Shown here: positions 1 through 9,106 of the stretch, one piece after another
How the letters are laid out: every line of letters begins with the position of its first letter
Position numbering within the stretch: position 1 is the first letter of the stretch
Source of the DNA: Caenispirillum bisanense
GTDB taxonomy: Bacteria; Pseudomonadota; Alphaproteobacteria; Rhodospirillales; Rhodospirillaceae
Assembly (NCBI RefSeq): GCF_900230255.1
Contig: NZ_OCNJ01000009.1
Span: 1 to 64,000, forward strand
DNA length: 64,000 bases
Direction: 5' to 3'
Program-made: the position numbers and the translations under genes
The notes under the pieces: model-generated
Seen by the model: the letters and a program-made list of their open reading frames with translations, nothing else
What the model was told of the DNA's origin: nothing
The model's database searches: none

Positions 1-242
1 CAAAAATGAGAATGCGTCACGATAAGCTCCCTTCCGGGGAGCTTGAATCACATCGTGAGCCGCTGGGGAAGCCGGTTTATGGGTCCTGACCCTAAAACGG
101 AGGCGGCTCAGACACCAACCCAAAAGACGAAGCCCCGCAGCGCCAACTGCGGGGTCTCTGACGTGTAGGAACACGCCCAACTCTTCTCTTGTGGGCTAAT
201 TCTACGCGATGGACGGCTGTTGGCAAGCGTCAGCCTGTCTTG
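1..242. other. Non-coding stretch with two hairpins
   Basis: No convincing gene is visible. Two perfect hairpins stand out. One pairs AAGCTCCC (24-31) with GGGAGCTT (37-44). The other pairs CCCCGCAG (133-140) with CTGCGGGG (147-154) and is followed by TCTCT, so it resembles a weak intrinsic terminator. Both lie just left of an IS element and a plasmid replication relic. They may belong to a lost plasmid locus, but the sequence does not prove this. Confidence 0.35.
226..242. repeat. 17-bp direct repeat, left copy (probable target duplication)
   Basis: AGCGTCAGCCTGTCTTG is repeated exactly at 1276-1292, at the two outer edges of the ISNCY-like element. Exact identity of both copies argues that the insertion is fairly recent or that the copies have not diverged, despite the decayed transposase. 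Confidence 0.75.
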
Positions 243-1275
243 TGTCCGTAGCACGATGTATGTCCGGTCTTTGTAGCACCCGATCTGTCCGGTTTCTGGA
301 AGTGCTCCAGGCTGGAGGGATCGGAGATGCTACCGGAGGTCAGGATGGCCCAGATCATCGAGGCGCTGGAACGCCATCGCTTGGGGCATTTGAGCTGCGT
401 CGAGGCAGCGGAGTATCTGGGGATGTCGGAGCGGCATTTCCGGCGGTTGCGGGATCGTCACGACGAAGAGGGGGCCGCGGGATTGATCGACTGTCGCCGG
501 GGTCGCAAGTCGCCGGCGGGCGGCGGTGGATCGCATCGAATGGATGCTGGAGGAGTTCCGCACGCGGTACTGGGACTTCCACGCGCTGCACTTCAGTTCA
601 CTCTACACCGACCGCGGCAGCCACTACTTCTTCACTCCGAAGGCTGGCGGCAAGGTCGACAAGGACAAGCCCACTCAGGTCGGCCGGGCGCTGAAGCAGC
701 TCGGCATTCAGCACATTCCGTCCTACTCGCCCGAGGCAAGGGGGCGGATGGAGCGGCTGTTCCAGACCCTTCAGGGGCGCCTGCCCCAGGAGCTGCGCCT
801 GGCCGGCATCGGCTCGGTGGCCGAAGCCAACCGCCATATCCGCGAGGTCTTCCTTCCAGCCTTCAATGCGCAGTTCGCCGTCACGGCCACCGAGGACGGC
901 TCCTCCTTCGTACCCTGGGCCGGCGGCGATCTGGCGGAAATCCTCTGCATCCAGGAGGAGCGCCAGGTCGGCAAGGACAACTGTGTCCGCTACAAGGGCC
1001 GGTCGCTGCAAATCCCGGCCCAGACCCATCGCCACCATTTCGTCAAGGCGACCGTCGCCGTCAAGGAATACCCGCAGGGCCGCCTCGCCATCTTCCATGC
1101 CCCGAGATGTCTCGCCCGCTACGCTACCGACGGCACCACGCCGGACACTCAAATTGCGGCCGCGTGACCCCGCTCGACGCGCGCCGCCGGGGGATGGGGC
1201 TCGCCCCATCCTCCGGCAAAACCGAGCGGACATTTGATGTGCTACGAAAACCGGACATCTTCACATGTCATTGAC
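243..1275 (+). mobile_element. Degenerate ISNCY/IS1202-like insertion sequence
   Basis: The element is bounded by imperfect inverted repeats. The left end (about 243-292) and the reverse complement of the right end (about 1226-1275) share ATGTCCGG, then GTAGCAC, then TGTCCG in the same order. It is flanked by an exact 17-bp direct repeat, AGCGTCAGCCTGTCTTG, at 226-242 and 1276-1292. That looks like an unusually long target-site duplication. Long duplications are described for IS1202-type members of the former ISNCY group, which agrees with the transposase type inside. The element is only about 1.03 kb and its transposase is broken, so it cannot move by itself. Confidence 0.7.
327..1167 (+). 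pseudogene. ISNCY-family transposase, frameshifted and internally deleted
   Basis: The N-terminal 65 or so codons (frame of 327) encode a helix-turn-helix region with the motif AAEYLGMSERHFRRL, typical of ISNCY transposases. Around 505-520 the reading frame shifts to that of 526, continuing as AAVDRIEWMLEEFRTRYWDF. Near 595 the text jumps straight to SSLYTDRGSHYFF, which is the second Asp block of the DDE catalytic core. About 150 residues, including the first catalytic Asp, therefore appear to be missing. The catalytic Glu block (RGRMERLFQTLQGR) and the C-terminal domain are still readable to the stop at 1167. From memory the family is roughly 440-450 residues. This is a dead transposase. 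Confidence 0.8.
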
Positions 1276-1292
1276 AGCGTCAGCCTGTCTTG
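1276..1292. repeat. 17-bp direct repeat, right copy
   Basis: Exact second copy of the repeat at 226-242. It lies 22 bp before the start codon of the RepC-like reading frame, so the insertion separated that gene from its original upstream region. Confidence 0.75.
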
Positions 1293-1313
1293 GGTTGAAG
1301 GCCGAAAAAATGC

Positions 1314-2080
1314 ATGAAATCAACCGCATGTCCCGCCGGCATCGCGCGGCGGACCGAGACTTACGCGGAACTTGAAGCCTCGGCGCGCGGTGTCTCCGCG
1401 CCAGGTGTCACGACGGCCGCGGTGACCGGCCTGGTGCTGCGCGGCGTGAAGGTGCTGACGCCGGCGCTGACGCCGGCGGCGGTGCATCTGCTGGCCCTGC
1501 TGGTGGAGCACGTCCACGGCGACGACCGGTGGCGCCTCGGCCGCCTGCGGGTGGTGCCGAGCAACGCCCGGCTGGCGGCCATGATGGGCACCTGCGGGCG
1601 CGGCATCCGCCGCCTGCTGAGCCTCCTGGAGGCCAACCACTGGATCGTCCGGCGCTATACCGCCAGCAACCGCCGCAGCCGTCCCCAGGCCGGAATAGAC
1701 CTGGCGCCCGTGGCGGCGCGGCTGGCCGACCTGCGCGAGGCCGTCGTGTGGGTGGCGGAGGAGGGCAGGGAAGCCCGGCGCCACGCGGACGGCGAGCGGC
1801 CGGATGGGCGGACAGACCAGTCCGCCCTGGAGGACAATCTGTCCCCCTGAAATCCTACAGTGGAACTCCCAAGCCTTCGGCTTCTGTACAGCCCGCCGCG
1901 GCCCGCGCCGACGACGAGCTGGTGAGCCTCATGCTCCACGCCTCGCCGCGGCTGCAGGGGCAGCTTTCGCCGCATGACCTGATCGACCTGCAGCGACCAC
2001 AACCACCGGGGCCGATCACGTCCAAGACCGTGGTGTCGCTGGCGGCGGTGGTCGCCGGCGATCTTACGGCAAAGCCGGAA
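1314..2080 (+). pseudogene. repC: RepC-type plasmid replication initiator, frameshifted relic
   Basis: The 178-codon frame 1314-1850 resembles the N-terminal winged-helix domain of RepC, the initiator of alphaproteobacterial repABC plasmids. It shows LTPAAVHLLALLVEHV, then VVPSNARLAAMMGTCGRGIRRLLSLLEANHWIVRR, each block in the usual order. The frame stops at 1848-1850 directly after a run of five C. Slipping one base there continues as LKSYSGTPKPS and then DDELVSLMLHASPRLQGQLS, which resembles the RepC linker and start of the C-terminal domain. Similarity fades by about 2080. I read it as a truncated, frameshifted gene left by an integrated plasmid. Family assignment is from motif memory only; the exact 3' limit is uncertain. 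Confidence 0.6.
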
Positions 2081-2244
2081 GGCCGCCGAGCAACGCATCA
2101 GGCCAGGCGCACCGGACGTCCGAGACTCGCTGCGGAGCTGGAAGGCAGTTCGTCCAGCGGCCCCCAAACCCGCTCGAATACGGGTTGCGCAAGTGGCCGT
2201 TTCCCCGCAGACAGAGTTTCCGGACCGCAACCCGAGGCGCCGTC
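2081..2244. other. Unassigned spacer before cas3
   Basis: No gene or clear promoter is visible between the fading RepC relic and the cas3 start codon. Reading frames open through here on the plus strand but show no recognisable family. Confidence 0.3.
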
Positions 2245-5019
2245 ATGCACCACCCGCCCCCTTACGTCACCTCCTACTGGGGCAAGGCGCGCCTGCCCGA
2301 CGACCTCGCCGTCCCTGGAGAGCCGGACTGGCACCCAGCCGCCTACCACATGCTCGACGTGGCGGCGGTGGCGGGGCGGCTGATGGAGAGGCGGCCCGAT
2401 CTGGCGGCGCGGGCGGAGCGGGTGATGCCCGGGCTGGCGGGGCTGCTGCCGATGGTGGCCGGCCTGCACGACCTGGGCAAGCTGTCGACGTGGTTCCAGG
2501 ACATGCGGCCGGACCTGGTCGAGCGGTTGACGGGTGCCGCACCGGTGCCGAGCCCGTTCAAGGGGTTCCGCCACGGCGAGGCCGGCCTGCTCTTCTGGAA
2601 CGAATTGCGGTCGCTGCGCGAGACTGTCGCCGAGGCGTCGCGGTGCCCGCAGCCGCTTCTCGATCTCTTCCTGCCGGCGTCCTTCGGGCACCACGGACAG
2701 CCGCCGGCGATCCTCGACAACGTGACGCCGCCGGCACGCAGCGGTGGGGCGGACGTGATCGCGCTGGCCGCCGAACTGGCGAGTCTGCTCGCCCCGCCGC
2801 AGCCGGTGGTGGTCCCTTCAGGAAAGGTCCGTCCGGCCGCCTGGCTCACCGCGGGCCTGTGCATCCTCGCCGACTGGATCGGCTCCAACCGCCGGTGGTT
2901 CCCCTACCGGGCGCCCGACCTGAGCCTCGCCGACTACTGGCACACGGTCGCCCGGCCCGCCGCCGAGCGCGCGGTGGCGGAAGCGGGGCTGGAGGCGCCG
3001 GCGCCGGCGGGTTATCGCGGCTTCACGACGCTGTTCCCCACCCTGCCGCGCGACGCCGCCCCGTCGCCGCTGCAACGCCTGTGCGAGACGCTGCCCGTCG
3101 CCGAGGGCCCGCAGATCGTCGTCGTCGAGGACGTCACCGGCAGCGGCAAGACCGAGGCCGCCCTCGTCCTCGCCGCCCGCATGATGGCGGCAGGGCAGGG
3201 CAGCCGCGTCTTCGTCGGTTTGCCGACCCAGGCCACCGCCGACGCCATGTTCAAGCGTCTCGGCGACAGCTACCGCCGGCTGTTCGCCGATGGAGCCCGC
3301 CCGACGCTGGCGCTCGCCCACGGCCGCGCCGGCCTGCATGCGGGCTTCCGCGAGGCGGTTCTGGCCGGCCGCCAGCAGGAGGCCGAGCGCCAGGGCGGGG
3401 AGGAGCGCGACACCGCCTCCGTCGTCGCCAACGCCTGGCTCGCCGACAACCGCAAGAAGGCGCTGCTGGCCGATGTCGGCGTCGGCACGTTGGATCAGGC
3501 GCTGCTCGGGGCGCTGCCGGTGCGGCATCAGGCGCTGCGCCTGTTGGGCTCGACCGGTGGCATTCTGGTGGTCGACGAGGTGCACGCCTACGACGCCTAC
3601 ACCGGCGGCCTGCTCGCCGGCCTGCTGACCTTCCACGCCGCGCTCGGCGGCAGTGCCGTCGTCATGTCGGCGACGCTCGCCGGCCACCAGCGGCGCGCCC
3701 TGATCGAGGCCTTCGCCGCCGGCCTGGGCCAGACGCTGGAGGCGGCGGCCGAAGATCCTGCCGCCGCGCCCTATCCGCTGGTCACCCGCTGGTCGGAGGC
3801 CGACGCCGCGCCCGTCGCCGAGCCACCGCCGCCGCCCGCAGCGCCGCCCCGTCGGCCGCCGCCCCGCCTGCGCTGCACCCGCCTGCGCGACGAAGCCGCC
3901 GCCGTCGCCGTGCTGGTGGAGACGGCGCGGGGCGGCGGCTGCGGCTGCTGGGTGCGCAACACCATCAAGGATGCCCGCACGGCCTTCGCCGTCCTGTCGG
4001 ACCACCTGCCGCCCGACGACCTGCTGCTGTTCCACGCCGCCTTCATCCCCGCCGACCGTTCCCAGGTGGAGCAGCGCGTGCTGCACCACTTCGGCAAGAC
4101 GTCCCGCGACGCCGAGCGCCGCGGCCGCATCCTGGTGGCGACGCAGGTGGTGGAGCAGTCCCTCGACCTCGACTTCGACACCCTGGTGACCGATCTCGCC
4201 CCGGTGGACCTGATCGTCCAGCGCGCCGGCCGGCAGCACCGCCACCCCGACCTGCGCCCGCCGCGGCCGGAGCCGGTGCTTCACGTCCTCGGGCCGGAGG
4301 CGGTGGCCGACCCCGCCGCCGACTGGTACGAGGCGATGTTCCCCGCCGCCGCCCACGTCTACAAGGATGCCGGCCGGCTCTGGCTCACCCAGCACCTTCT
4401 CACCGGCGCCGGCGCCCCGGCGGCGGGCTGGGACCTGGTGGCCGAAGCCCGCCGGCTGATCGAAACGGTCTACGGCCCCGACAGCCTCGACGCCGTGCCG
4501 CCCGGCCTTCAGGAAAGCTCCTGCGGCGAGGAAGGCACCCGCGACGCCCACCGCTGGCTGGCGCGGAAGACGATGCTGCGGCCCGACAAGCCCTTCGCCC
4601 TGCGCGACACGGCATGGGAGGACGACATCCGCGCCCGCACCCGCCTCGGCGACGAGCGCGTGCCCCTGGTGCTGGCGGTGGAGGGACCGGGCGGCACGCT
4701 CCTGCCGCTTTCCCGCGCCGACCGGACGAGCGAAGGGGCCCCGCCCGACCCGTTCGAGCGCCGCCGCGCCTGGGCGGAGAGCGAGATCTCCGTCGCCGCC
4801 CGCGGTGTCGCGACCGCAGCGCCACCACCACCGCGGTTCGCCGAGGCCGCCGCCGCCCTGCGCCGCGATCTCGGCTGGCAGGACGACGGCCCGCTGCTGG
4901 TCGTCCTGACCCTCGACCCCGACGCCCCGCCGGGCACCGGCTGGGTCGGCACCCTCCTGCGCGAAGACCGCCCGGCCACCCTCCGCTACCGGCGCGAGAC
5001 CGGCCTTGCGCTCGCCTGA
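2245..5019 (+). CDS. cas3: Cas3 nuclease-helicase (type I-E)
   Basis: A 924-residue protein that degrades DNA marked by Cascade. The N-terminal HD nuclease domain shows WH30PAAYH35 and LH75D76LGK. The superfamily 2 helicase follows: Walker A GSGKTE with K302, the DEVH box at 444-447, motif III MSAT, and motif VI reading QRAGRQHRH. The open frame extends upstream to 2185, but ATG 2245 begins the typical N-terminus and keeps the HD spacing. Length matches fused HD-helicase Cas3 proteins. It sits alone upstream of array 1, separated from the Cascade genes by that array, so it is probably transcribed separately from cas8e onward. All key motifs are present, so the enzyme looks active. Confidence 0.95.
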   Translation: MHHPPPYVTSYWGKARLPDDLAVPGEPDWHPAAYHMLDVAAVAGRLMERRPDLAARAERVMPGLAGLLPMVAGLHDLGKLSTWFQDMRPDLVERLTGAAPVPSPFKGFRHGEAGLLFWNELRSLRETVAEASRCPQPLLDLFLPASFGHHGQPPAILDNVTPPARSGGADVIALAAELASLLAPPQPVVVPSGKVRPAAWLTAGLCILADWIGSNRRWFPYRAPDLSLADYWHTVARPAAERAVAEAGLEAPAPAGYRGFTTLFPTLPRDAAPSPLQRLCETLPVAEGPQIVVVEDVTGSGKTEAALVLAARMMAAGQGSRVFVGLPTQATADAMFKRLGDSYRRLFADGARPTLALAHGRAGLHAGFREAVLAGRQQEAERQGGEERDTASVVANAWLADNRKKALLADVGVGTLDQALLGALPVRHQALRLLGSTGGILVVDEVHAYDAYTGGLLAGLLTFHAALGGSAVVMSATLAGHQRRALIEAFAAGLGQTLEAAAEDPAAAPYPLVTRWSEADAAPVAEPPPPPAAPPRRPPPRLRCTRLRDEAAAVAVLVETARGGGCGCWVRNTIKDARTAFAVLSDHLPPDDLLLFHAAFIPADRSQVEQRVLHHFGKTSRDAERRGRILVATQVVEQSLDLDFDTLVTDLAPVDLIVQRAGRQHRHPDLRPPRPEPVLHVLGPEAVADPAADWYEAMFPAAAHVYKDAGRLWLTQHLLTGAGAPAAGWDLVAEARRLIETVYGPDSLDAVPPGLQESSCGEEGTRDAHRWLARKTMLRPDKPFALRDTAWEDDIRARTRLGDERVPLVLAVEGPGGTLLPLSRADRTSEGAPPDPFERRRAWAESEISVAARGVATAAPPPPRFAEAAAALRRDLGWQDDGPLLVVLTLDPDAPPGTGWVGTLLREDRPATLRYRRETGLALA

Positions 5020-5135
5020 GGCGTGCGGCAAGGTAACTGCCGGATCTCTCCCGCGGACCGGCACGCATCGTGAACATCGGTCGGTGGATTTTCCCGTTCT
5101 TGAAAATCGTGCAGAAACAAGAGCTTCCAGGAAGA
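5020..5135 (+). promoter_or_regulatory. Leader of CRISPR array 1
   Basis: The stretch between the cas3 stop and the first repeat. Its last 50 bp align without gaps to the leader of array 2, sharing CGTTCTT, AAAATCGT and AAGAGTG directly before the first repeat. Location at the end with perfect repeats fixes the array polarity: newest spacers at 5136, oldest near 6699. Confidence 0.75.
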
Positions 5136-6699
5136 GTGTTCCCCGCGCGAGCGGGGATGAACCGGTGGTCATGCTGAGCCACAGCAGCGCCGACAACGTG
5201 TTCCCCGCGCGAGCGGGGATGAACCGGCGACGGGGCGCCCGGTGCGGGTGGCCGGCATGTGTTCCCCGCGCGAGCGGGGATGAACCGATCACGGCGGTGA
5301 ACAAGGCCGCGCCGACCAAGTGTTCCCCGCGCGAGCGGGGATGAACCGCGGTCGCCCGGCGACAGGTACGACGTGTCGCCGTGTTCCCCGCGCGAGCGGG
5401 GATGAACCGGCGCAAGGCGAGATGGGGCACGCCGAGAAGGAGTGTTCCCCGCGCGAGCGGGGATGAACCGACCCGCTCGGCGGAAGAGACGCTGCTGTAC
5501 AAGTGTTCCCCGCGCGAGCGGGGATGAACCGCTGCTGCTCGGCGATCCGCATGTGACGTTCGGCGTGTTCCCCGCGCGAGCGGGGATGAACCGGCCGGCA
5601 AGTCGGCGCTCTATCAGGCGCGGCGTGTTCCCCGCGCGAGCGGGGATGAACCGCCGTCGATAACCGGGCCTTGGTCATCCCAGTCGTGTTCCCCGCGCGA
5701 GCGGGGATGAACCGTGCATCCGGGTCGACGTCGACTACCGCTACTACCTTGTTCCCCGCGCGAGCGGGGATGAACCGCGGCTGGTGGAGCGGGGTGAGGT
5801 CATCCTGCATCGTGTTTCCCCGCGCGGGCGGGGATGAACCGGTCGGCGAGCTGACGAAGCCGAAGTTCGAAATGTGTTCCCCGCACGAGCGGGGATGAAC
5901 CGCCCGCCACCGGGTCCCAGGCCTCGACGACGACGTGTTCCCGGCGCGAGCGGGGATGAACCGCGTGGCCCCCTGCTGCATCAGATTGTTGACGAAGTGT
6001 TCCCCGCACGAGCGGGGATGAACCGTCGAGGGTCGCCTCGACGCGGCCGCGCAGGGCCGTGTTCCCCGCACGAGCGGGGATGAACCGTGCTTGGACGTCG
6101 GCTGGTTGTCCACTACGCCGTGTTCCCCGCGCGAGCGGGGATGAAGCGGGCACTGTGTGGCTTGCCATCCGCCGGGACGGGTGTTCCCCGCGCGAGCGGG
6201 GATGAACCGAACCATTGGTCGCACGTGCACGACGCCGTGCAGTGTTCCCCGCTCGAGCGGGGATGAACCGTTCGGCCGGCGTGGGCAGATCTGCACGGCG
6301 TGGTGTTCCCCGCGCGAGTGGGGATGAACCGAAGTCGAGCACCCCGTCGAACCACCCGCCGTCGTGTTCCCCGCACGAGCGGGGATGAACCGTGGCTGAC
6401 GGGCGGCATCCCCAACCGCTACCGGGTGTTCCCGGCACGAGCGGGGATAAACCGGAGCAGATGCGCACAGGCGTGGTCGACCTGCAGTGTTCCCTGCGCG
6501 AGCGGGGATGAACCGTCGTTGCGCTTGTCGTCTTCCATCTTGTCGAGGTGTTCCCCGTACCCACGGGGATGAACCGCCCGGACGGTGCTCGGCTGCTCGC
6601 CGACGTCGGTGTTCCCCGCGCGAGCGGGGATGAACCGAACTACGAGGCCGCCTGGGTGAGCGGGGTGCCCGTGTTCCCCGCGCGAGCGGGGATGAACGG
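5136..6699 (+). CRISPR. Type I-E CRISPR array 1, 26 repeats, 25 spacers
   Basis: Repeats of 29 bp with a period of 60-63 bp (spacers mostly 32 nt). The consensus starts GTGTTCCCC, ends GGGGATGAACCG, and folds as a CCCCGC/GCGGGG stem with a GCGA tetraloop. Repeats 1-10 are identical. From repeat 11 on, toward the cas8e side, most carry changes: repeat 12 has an extra T, 13, 15, 16 and 21 have an ACGA loop, 17 ends GAAGCG, 22 ends GATAAACCG, and 26 ends AACGG. This is the decay expected at the leader-distal end. Repeat 24 (6548-6576) has a compensated stem pair. Spacer 11 (5778-5811) nearly matches a spacer in array 2. Confidence 0.98.
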
Positions 6700-6841
6700 C
6701 CCCCATGCGCGAACTCTCCCCTTCCTGGCGGCTCCTCTGCCTCACCCTCTAATTGACGATGGTCCGGCGTCATTTCCTCTTCCCTCCCACCCTTGCCCCT
6801 CATACCATTCTTCCAGATTCGCCGAAACGGAGTGTCCGCCG
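6700..6841 (+). promoter_or_regulatory. Intergenic region upstream of the Cascade operon
   Basis: The 142 bp between the last degenerate repeat of array 1 and cas8e must hold any dedicated promoter for the seven-gene cas operon. I see no strong -35/-10 pair. A GGAG ribosome-binding site lies about 9 nt before the GTG start of cas8e. Confidence 0.4.
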
Positions 6842-8512
6842 GTGTCGCACAACCTTCTTCTCCAGTCCTGGATCCCCGTCGCCGGGCCGGCTGGGGACGT
6901 GCGGCGGGTGACGGTGGCGGAGGCGGTGGCGGGGTTGGCGCCGGGGTGGCGCATCGGCTGGCCGCGGGCGGATTTCTCCGGCGCCACGCACGAATTCCTC
7001 ATCGGCCTGCTGCACCTGACCGACCTGCTGCCCGCGGACGACGACGCCTGGGCCGAGCTGTGGGAGGCGCCGCCGACGGTCGAGCGGGTCACGGCGGCGC
7101 TGGCGCCGCTGGTGCCGCAGTTCGAGCTGGACGGACCGGGGCCGCGCGTGCTGCAGGACCCGACGGCGGCCGAGGGCGGCAAGCCGGTGGAGATCGCGGC
7201 GCTGCTCATCGACAGCCCCGGCGAGAACGCGCTCACCCGCAACATGGACATCTTCGTCAAACGCGGGCGCGCCGGCGCCATGTGCCCGGATTGCGCGGCG
7301 ATGGCGCTGATCACCATGCAGTCCTACGCGCCGAGCGGCGGGCAGGGGCACCGCACCAGCCTGCGGGGCGGCGGCCCGCTGACGACGCTGGTCACCGCCG
7401 AAGGCGCCGGGCGCACCCTGTGGCACACCCTGTGGGCCAACGTCATGCCGCGCGATGCGCTGGAGGACGCGGCCGGCGGCGACCCCTTCGCGCCCGGTCC
7501 CGTGCTGCCGTGGACGGCACCGCTGCGCCTCAGCGAGGCCGAGGGCTCGCAGGCGAAGCCGCACCAGGCGCCTTTCCTCCAGGCCTTCTTCGGCCAGCCG
7601 CGCCGCATCTGGCTCGACTTCGAGGCGGTAAGCGCCGGCGACTGCGCCCTGTGCGGCCGCGCCTCGGACCGGCTGGTCGGCCGCATGGCGACCAAGCCGC
7701 GCGGCGTCAACTACGAAGGCGGCTGGCGCCATCCGCTGTCGCCCTACGGCGTCGAGATCGGCAAGCCGGAAACCTACGCCGCCCGCAAGGGCAGCCCGGC
7801 GGGGCAGGACTATCGGGATTGGCTCGGGCTGGTGGAGACGCCGCCGCGGCCGCCCGGCGGCAAGGGACGGGTGCGCGTGCCGGCGCTCGCGGTCGAGCAC
7901 TTCCGCGCCCGTGCCAAGGCGCTGCACCTGAACGAGCCGCTGCGCCTGTGGGCCTACGGCTACGACACCGACAACATGAAGGCGCGCGGCTGGAACGACA
8001 GCCGCATGCCGCTGCATCCGCAGGCGCGCAACGAGGCGGCCTTCGTGGCGGCCGTCAGCCGCGCCGTGGCCGTGTCGGACGAGGCGCTGCACGGGCTCAC
8101 GCGGGCGCTGCGGGTCGCGCTCATCGGCGACGCCGGCGACACCAAGGCCGAATTCCTGCCGCAGCGCGCCACCCTGGTCGACGCCACGCGCGACGCCTTC
8201 TTCGCCCTGCTGGAGGCGGTCGCCCGCCGCGACGCCGCCGGCGAGAGCATCAAGATGGAAGAGGTCAGCCCCGATATGGCGCGCTGGCACAAGGCGGTGG
8301 CGACGGCAGCGCTGCGGGTGTTCGACGACGCGGTGGCAGCGACCCCGTTCGGGGCGACCGAGGCCTTCGACCGCCGTGCCGCCGGTGGCGAGCCGCGCCA
8401 GCCCCGCTGGGTGCGCGCCCGCAACGACCTCATTGCCGGCCTGTGGGGCAAGCAGATGGAGGCCAAGGCGATGCTGACCCTCCGGCCCCAGTCTCGGGAG
8501 AGCGCCGCATGA
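6842..8512 (+). CDS. cas8e: Cascade large subunit Cas8e (Cse1/CasA)
   Basis: A 556-residue protein that recognises the PAM and recruits Cas3 in the type I-E effector complex. The sequence begins VSHNLLLQSWIPV, typical for the family, from a GTG start at 6842 with GGAG upstream; in-frame ATG codons further left would read through CRISPR repeats and are rejected. It contains cysteine pairs MCPDC and CALC, which may bind zinc. The length is at the upper end of the Cse1 range. The stop overlaps the next start by ATGA, so translation is coupled to cas11. Confidence 0.93.
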   Translation: MSHNLLLQSWIPVAGPAGDVRRVTVAEAVAGLAPGWRIGWPRADFSGATHEFLIGLLHLTDLLPADDDAWAELWEAPPTVERVTAALAPLVPQFELDGPGPRVLQDPTAAEGGKPVEIAALLIDSPGENALTRNMDIFVKRGRAGAMCPDCAAMALITMQSYAPSGGQGHRTSLRGGGPLTTLVTAEGAGRTLWHTLWANVMPRDALEDAAGGDPFAPGPVLPWTAPLRLSEAEGSQAKPHQAPFLQAFFGQPRRIWLDFEAVSAGDCALCGRASDRLVGRMATKPRGVNYEGGWRHPLSPYGVEIGKPETYAARKGSPAGQDYRDWLGLVETPPRPPGGKGRVRVPALAVEHFRARAKALHLNEPLRLWAYGYDTDNMKARGWNDSRMPLHPQARNEAAFVAAVSRAVAVSDEALHGLTRALRVALIGDAGDTKAEFLPQRATLVDATRDAFFALLEAVARRDAAGESIKMEEVSPDMARWHKAVATAALRVFDDAVAATPFGATEAFDRRAAGGEPRQPRWVRARNDLIAGLWGKQMEAKAMLTLRPQSRESAA

Positions 8513-9072
8513 ACGACTACCTCTGCTTCTGGAAGGACGGCGAGGCGACGCCGGCCGGCGCGGCGCTGATCGCCTGGCACGCCGAGCTGAAGGACGCGAC
8601 CGGCCTGCGCGCCGCCCTGCGCCGGGTCGAGCACCCCGACGACTGCGCCTTCATCCCCGGCTTTCACGCGCTGCGCCTGAAGCTCGGGGTCGGCACCGGC
8701 CGGGTGGCGACTTCGCTCGCCGTCGCCGTGGCGCTCGCCGCCCATGTGCGCCAGCACCGCAGCGGCGGCAGGCTGCCGCAGCGCCTGCGGGGCGGGCGCG
8801 ACGACCGGCCGCTGCTCAGCGACATCCGCCTGCGCCGCCTGCTGGCGGAGGAAGACCCGGCCGAGATCCTGCGCCTGCTGCGCCGGGCGCTCGCCATGCT
8901 CGACGGGCCGCTCGACGTGGCCGAGATGGCGCAATGGGCGCTGCGCCTGACGTCGCCGGTCACGCACGACCGGGCGGCGCGTGAATTCGCCTACGCCTAC
9001 TACGGCGCCCTGTCGCCCGACGAGCGCAAGGTCGCCGCCGACACCGACACCGACACCGACACCGCCGCCTGA
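8509..9072 (+). CDS. cas11: Cascade small subunit Cas11 (Cse2/CasB)
   Basis: A 187-residue, largely helical basic protein in the Cse2 position. It stabilises the R-loop and the crRNA backbone within Cascade, present in two copies in characterised complexes. Features consistent with the family include GFHALRLKLGVG and a mid-region rich in Arg/Leu helices. The C-terminus ends in four Asp-Thr pairs encoded by a short GACACC tandem repeat (9041-9064); this acidic tail is unusual and may be length-variable. It starts inside an ATGA overlap with cas8e. Confidence 0.88.
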   Translation: MNDYLCFWKDGEATPAGAALIAWHAELKDATGLRAALRRVEHPDDCAFIPGFHALRLKLGVGTGRVATSLAVAVALAAHVRQHRSGGRLPQRLRGGRDDRPLLSDIRLRRLLAEEDPAEILRLLRRALAMLDGPLDVAEMAQWALRLTSPVTHDRAAREFAYAYYGALSPDERKVAADTDTDTDTAA

Positions 9073-9106
9073 TCCCGCAACCATCCGCCACTCAGGGATG
9101 CCGTCC

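Noticed and set aside
2818-5601. A 927-codon minus-strand open frame opposite cas3 and the start of array 1.
   Set aside because: It is antisense to a Cas3 with all motifs and runs into repeat text. A shadow frame.
5289-6803. Long open frames across the CRISPR arrays on both strands (for example 504 codons on the minus strand).
   Set aside because: Their translations are just the repeat read every 61 bp (FIPARAGNT-like text). They are not genes.
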